A DNA stretch of 8,639 nt from an uncultured Pseudomonadota bacterium (GTDB taxonomy: Bacteria; Pseudomonadota; Gammaproteobacteria; Steroidobacterales; Steroidobacteraceae), in NCBI GenBank assembly GCA_903890265.1, contig CAITAM010000566.1, positions 1 to 8,639 on the forward strand. Direction: 5' to 3'. Positions 6,289-8,639 of this stretch are shown here, piece by piece; positions within the stretch are counted from its first letter, which is position 1, and the number at the start of each line of letters is the position of its first letter. The position numbers were made by a program, and so were the translations under genes. Below the pieces are notes generated by a model, which was not told the DNA's origin, did no database searches, and saw only the letters and a list, made by a program, of their open reading frames with translations.

Positions 6289-7289
6289 GGGCCGGCGACG
6301 GTGTCGCCAATCGCCTCAGCGAGCTCGCTGACCGCGAGGGCGTACATCAGGCTGTGGTTGTAGCGGGTGATGACCCAGAAATTCTTGAAGCCGACCCGGA
6401 AGGTGGGACCGTCCGCGTCGCGCAGCGCCACGAAAAGCGCCGGCGTCGCCGGCGGTACGGTCTCGTCGAAGAGGACTCCCTGCCTGCGCAGGGTACCCGC
6501 GGTGGTGTTCAGGTCGAGGCCGCTGTGCAGATCCTCGGAGTCCGGATCCGCAAGGGTCGCTTTCGCGTATAGGGGCTCGCCGCGGACCCAGCCGAAGCTC
6601 TGCAGGTAATTGGCCACGCTCTCGGCAACGTCCGCCCAGTTGCCGTACAGGTCGATGACGCCGTCGCCATCGCCGTCCAGCGCCAGCTTCCTGACGTTCG
6701 TCGGCATGAACTGCGGCGCGCCGAGCGCGCCGGCGTAGGAACTCAGCACCGTCAGGGGATCGAGGTTGCCGTCCCGGGCGAGCGCGACGAACTGCTCGAG
6801 TTCGCCCCGAAAGTAGGCACTGCGCGGCGGGTAGTCGAATGCCAGGGTGGACAGCGCATCCAGTGCGCGGTACGTGCCGACCGACCGCCCGTAGGACGTC
6901 TCGGCGCCGAGAATCGCCACCATGACCGGGGCGCTGACACCGGTCTTCGCGGCGGCGGCATCGAAGATCGCGCGATGCTCGGCATAAAACGCGCGGCCGT
7001 CGCGGATCCTCTTCTCAGTAACGAAGATGCGCCGGTACTCGAACCACGGCCGTACCTTCTCGGCGGGCTTCGTCATCGTATCGATGATCGACTGCTTGGA
7101 CTGTGCGTCCTCCAGCAGGTGCCGTAACCAGGTTTTGTCGACGTGCTGCCGCGCAGAGACGTCGTCGATGAAGCGCGCGATCTCCGGCCGCGTCGTGTCC
7201 ATCGCGCCGGCAGCGCCGCTGCCCAGCAAACCGGCGAGCAGCAGCGTGCCAATCGCCGCGAGCTTCAGTGTTTTGTCTCGGGCGGTCAC
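6285..7289 (-). CDS. mltB: Lytic murein transglycosylase B family (MltB/SltB-like)
   Basis: A 334-residue periplasmic enzyme cleaving peptidoglycan glycan strands to 1,6-anhydro-MurNAc ends. The catalytic glutamate is Glu130 in ILGAETSYGR. Other family blocks are FDYPPRSAYFRGEL (151-164), SSYAGALGAPQFMPT (183-197), ESVANYLQSFGW (223-234) and ITRYNHSLMYALAV (307-320). DGDGDGVID (205-213) matches the EF-hand-like calcium loop of E. coli Slt35. The frame stays open upstream to about 7475, inside rodA, but the GTG at 7289 is chosen: it makes a GTGA overlap with the rodA stop and starts a normal signal peptide (hydrophobic 9-29, ending near AAGA). That signal has no cysteine, unlike the lipoprotein MltB of E. 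coli, so the protein should be soluble in the periplasm or kept by an uncleaved signal. Confidence 0.92.
   Translation of the reverse strand: MTARDKTLKLAAIGTLLLAGLLGSGAAGAMDTTRPEIARFIDDVSARQHVDKTWLRHLLEDAQSKQSIIDTMTKPAEKVRPWFEYRRIFVTEKRIRDGRAFYAEHRAIFDAAAAKTGVSAPVMVAILGAETSYGRSVGTYRALDALSTLAFDYPPRSAYFRGELEQFVALARDGNLDPLTVLSSYAGALGAPQFMPTNVRKLALDGDGDGVIDLYGNWADVAESVANYLQSFGWVRGEPLYAKATLADPDSEDLHSGLDLNTTAGTLRRQGVLFDETVPPATPALFVALRDADGPTFRVGFKNFWVITRYNHSLMYALAVSELAEAIGDTVAGP
7286..7289 (-). other. GTGA overlap, rodA stop / mltB start
   Basis: The minus-strand bases GTGA contain both the mltB GTG and the rodA TGA. This decides the mltB start. A GGAAG about 11 bases upstream, within the rodA end, is a possible but distant ribosome site. 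Confidence 0.7.
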
Positions 7290-8422
7290 GATCCCATCAG
7301 CTTCCGGTGGCGATAAAGCGACATGAGGATACCGAAGCCGGACAGCAGGGTCACCATTGACGTGCCGCCATAGCTCACCAGCGGCAGTGGCACCCCGACG
7401 ACGGGAAGGATTCCGCTGACCATGCCCGTGTTGACGAAGACATAGACGAAGAACGTCAGGCCGAGGCTGCCGCACATGAGGCGGGCGAACGTATCCTGAG
7501 CTTCCGAGGCCATGTACAGAATTCGTCCGATCACGACCAGGTACAAAGCAAGAAGCAGCATCTGGCCGAGGAAGCCGAGCTCCTCACCGATGACGGCGAA
7601 GATGAAATCCGTCGATCGCTCGGGAAGAAACTCCAGCTGCGCCTGACTGCCATGAGTCCAGCCTTTGCCGAAAATTCCGCCCGAGCCGATGGCGATCTGC
7701 GACTGGATCGTGTGGTAGCCCGCGCCGAGGGCGTCCCTCGAGGGATCCAGAAACGTGATGATTCGCTGCTTCTGGTAATCGCGCATGAAGTGCCAGGCGA
7801 CGGGAACTGCGGCGCCCACGAGTGCGGCACCGGCTACCATGATCCACAGGCTGAGACCCGCAAGAAAGATGACACTGAATCCGGCGGCACCGACCAGGAT
7901 TGCGGTGCCGAGGTCCGGCTGCTTGGCGATCAGTGCTGCAGGCACGAGCACGATCAGTCCGAGGAGGATGAGATCGCGGGGTGATGGCGGCAGCGGCCGC
8001 TCGCGCAGGTACCAGGCGCACATCATGGGTACGCCGAGCTTCATGATCTCGGACGGCTGGAACCTGAACAGGCCGAGATTCAGCCAGCGCTGCGCCCCCT
8101 TGCCCACCTCGCCTGCCACCGTTACCGCGAGCAGCATCAGGATGCCAACGACATAGATCGCCGGCGAGAGTCGTTTGAGCCACGGCGGTGGCACCTGGGC
8201 CAGGACCAGCACCGCGGCCAGCGCCAGGCCGAGCCGCTCGACCTGATTCATCCACTGACCAAAATTCTGGCCGGTGGCACTGTACAGCACGAAAAGTCCG
8301 TAGGCGATGACCACGGCCAGCGATGCAAGCAGCGGGCCATCGAGGTGCAGGCGGCGCAGGATGCGGCTCGATGCGGACAGCGTGCGGCGCGCAGTTGACG
8401 ACTGGTCTTCCTCGAAAAGCAT
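7286..8422 (-). CDS. rodA: RodA, SEDS-family peptidoglycan glycosyltransferase
   Basis: A 378-residue polytopic inner-membrane protein that polymerises lipid II into glycan strands during cell elongation, in complex with PBP2. It has about ten membrane segments, beginning at residues 29-48 after a polar cytoplasmic N-terminus. Family blocks are GAQRWLNLG.FRFQPSEIMKL (109-129), AKQPDLGTA (166-174), FLDPSRDALGAGYHTIQSQIA (224-244), LEFLPERSTDFIFAVIGEE (263-281) and LPLVSYGGTSM (346-356). Asp272 in TDFIFAV aligns, by an offset of ten, with the essential Asp262 of E. coli RodA; Asp170 is the other conserved acidic residue. E. coli RodA has 370 residues, so the length is normal, with a slightly long N-terminus. 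The ATG shares one base with the mrdA stop (TGATG), so PBP2 and RodA are likely made in a coupled ratio. Confidence 0.96.
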   Translation of the reverse strand: MLFEEDQSSTARRTLSASSRILRRLHLDGPLLASLAVVIAYGLFVLYSATGQNFGQWMNQVERLGLALAAVLVLAQVPPPWLKRLSPAIYVVGILMLLAVTVAGEVGKGAQRWLNLGLFRFQPSEIMKLGVPMMCAWYLRERPLPPSPRDLILLGLIVLVPAALIAKQPDLGTAILVGAAGFSVIFLAGLSLWIMVAGAALVGAAVPVAWHFMRDYQKQRIITFLDPSRDALGAGYHTIQSQIAIGSGGIFGKGWTHGSQAQLEFLPERSTDFIFAVIGEELGFLGQMLLLALYLVVIGRILYMASEAQDTFARLMCGSLGLTFFVYVFVNTGMVSGILPVVGVPLPLVSYGGTSMVTLLSGFGILMSLYRHRKLMGS

Positions 8423-8639
8423 CAGCGTGGCACCTCGGCAGTGGACGCCGCATCGGGTTCGGCGGCAGGAGCCTCGTCATACTTGCCCAGCAGGTACGCA
8501 TCGAACACCTTGCGGGCCACCGGTGCGGCGACGGAACCGCCATGTCCCCCGTTTTCAACCAGCACCGCGACGGCGAGCTTGGGATCGTCGGCAGGCGCAA
8601 ACGCAATGAACAGCGCGTGATCGCGCATCCTCTCGTCGA
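8422..8639 (-). CDS. mrdA: Penicillin-binding protein 2 (3' end only)
   Basis: This is the C-terminal 71 codons of the elongasome transpeptidase PBP2, continuing past the right edge of the window. The frame has no start requirement here: it enters as DERMRDHALFIAFAP and runs to a TGA at 8422-8424. The stretch RDHALFIAFAP...PKLAVAVLVENGGHGGSVAAPVARKVFD closely resembles the end of the transpeptidase domain of E. coli PBP2 (RDHKLMTAFAP...VAVAMILENGG). The active-site motifs lie upstream, outside the window. A short Ala/Glu/Pro-rich tail (about the last 18 residues) follows the domain. The immediately following rodA, sharing one base with the stop, makes the assignment very likely. Confidence 0.93.
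   Translation of the reverse strand, partial: DERMRDHALFIAFAPADDPKLAVAVLVENGGHGGSVAAPVARKVFDAYLLGKYDEAPAAEPDAASTAEVPR
8431..8436 (-). promoter_or_regulatory. Ribosome binding site of rodA
   Basis: GAGGTG on the minus strand, inside the end of mrdA and 8 bases before the rodA ATG (8420-8422). It is the clearest Shine-Dalgarno sequence in the minus-strand operon and supports the chosen start. Confidence 0.6.

Noticed and set aside
7290..7475. Upstream start for mltB inside rodA
   Set aside because: The extra 62 residues are Arg/Pro-rich, read antisense-like through rodA coding sequence and would precede the signal peptide; the GTG at 7289 fits the overlap pattern of the operon.
7734..7745. 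A 12-base palindrome TCCCTCGAGGGA
   Set aside because: It lies inside rodA over the conserved DPSRD codons; protein conservation explains the sequence and there is no sign of a regulatory role.

Overview
The window is GC-rich, almost fully coding DNA from a Gram-negative bacterium, most likely a gammaproteobacterium. The evidence is a pair of YbhS/YbhR-type exporter permeases, two lipobox-bearing envelope lipoproteins, and the gene order mrdA-rodA-mltB-rlpA-dacA-dat-ybeD. That order, with a soluble-type mltB and a D-amino-acid transaminase gene before ybeD, recalls Xanthomonas- or Pseudomonas-like lineages more than enterics. The lineage is an inference from gene order and composition; there is no rRNA or marker gene here.

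Left third (1-2985, plus strand): an export operon. It begins with the last 120 codons of a YbhS-type ABC-2 permease. Three bases later comes a complete YbhR-type permease (368 aa), and then a NodT/OprM-type outer-membrane factor lipoprotein (498 aa). The ATPase and the periplasmic adaptor are not in the window; they would be expected just upstream. Together these genes look like a complete inner-to-outer membrane export route.

Right two thirds (2972-8639, minus strand, read right to left): a cell-elongation and peptidoglycan-remodelling operon. It contains the C-terminal end of PBP2 (mrdA), the SEDS glycosyltransferase RodA, the lytic transglycosylase MltB, the SPOR-domain lipoprotein RlpA, a PBP5/6-type D,D-carboxypeptidase, a class IV PLP transaminase of the D-amino-acid type, and the small protein YbeD. 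Five junctions either overlap by 1 or 4 bases (TGATG or GTGA) or are 5 bases long, so the genes are probably translationally coupled. The one real gap is 64 bases between rlpA and dacA, and it carries a perfect 18-base palindrome.

The two operons converge, and the last 14 bases of the outer-membrane factor gene and of ybeD overlap. The lipB-lipA genes that usually follow ybeD in gammaproteobacteria are absent at this position. I see no RNA genes, insertion sequences, CRISPR arrays or phage genes, and no gene-free stretch longer than 64 bases. I found no convincing undescribed system; the points worth a second look are modest and are listed as findings.
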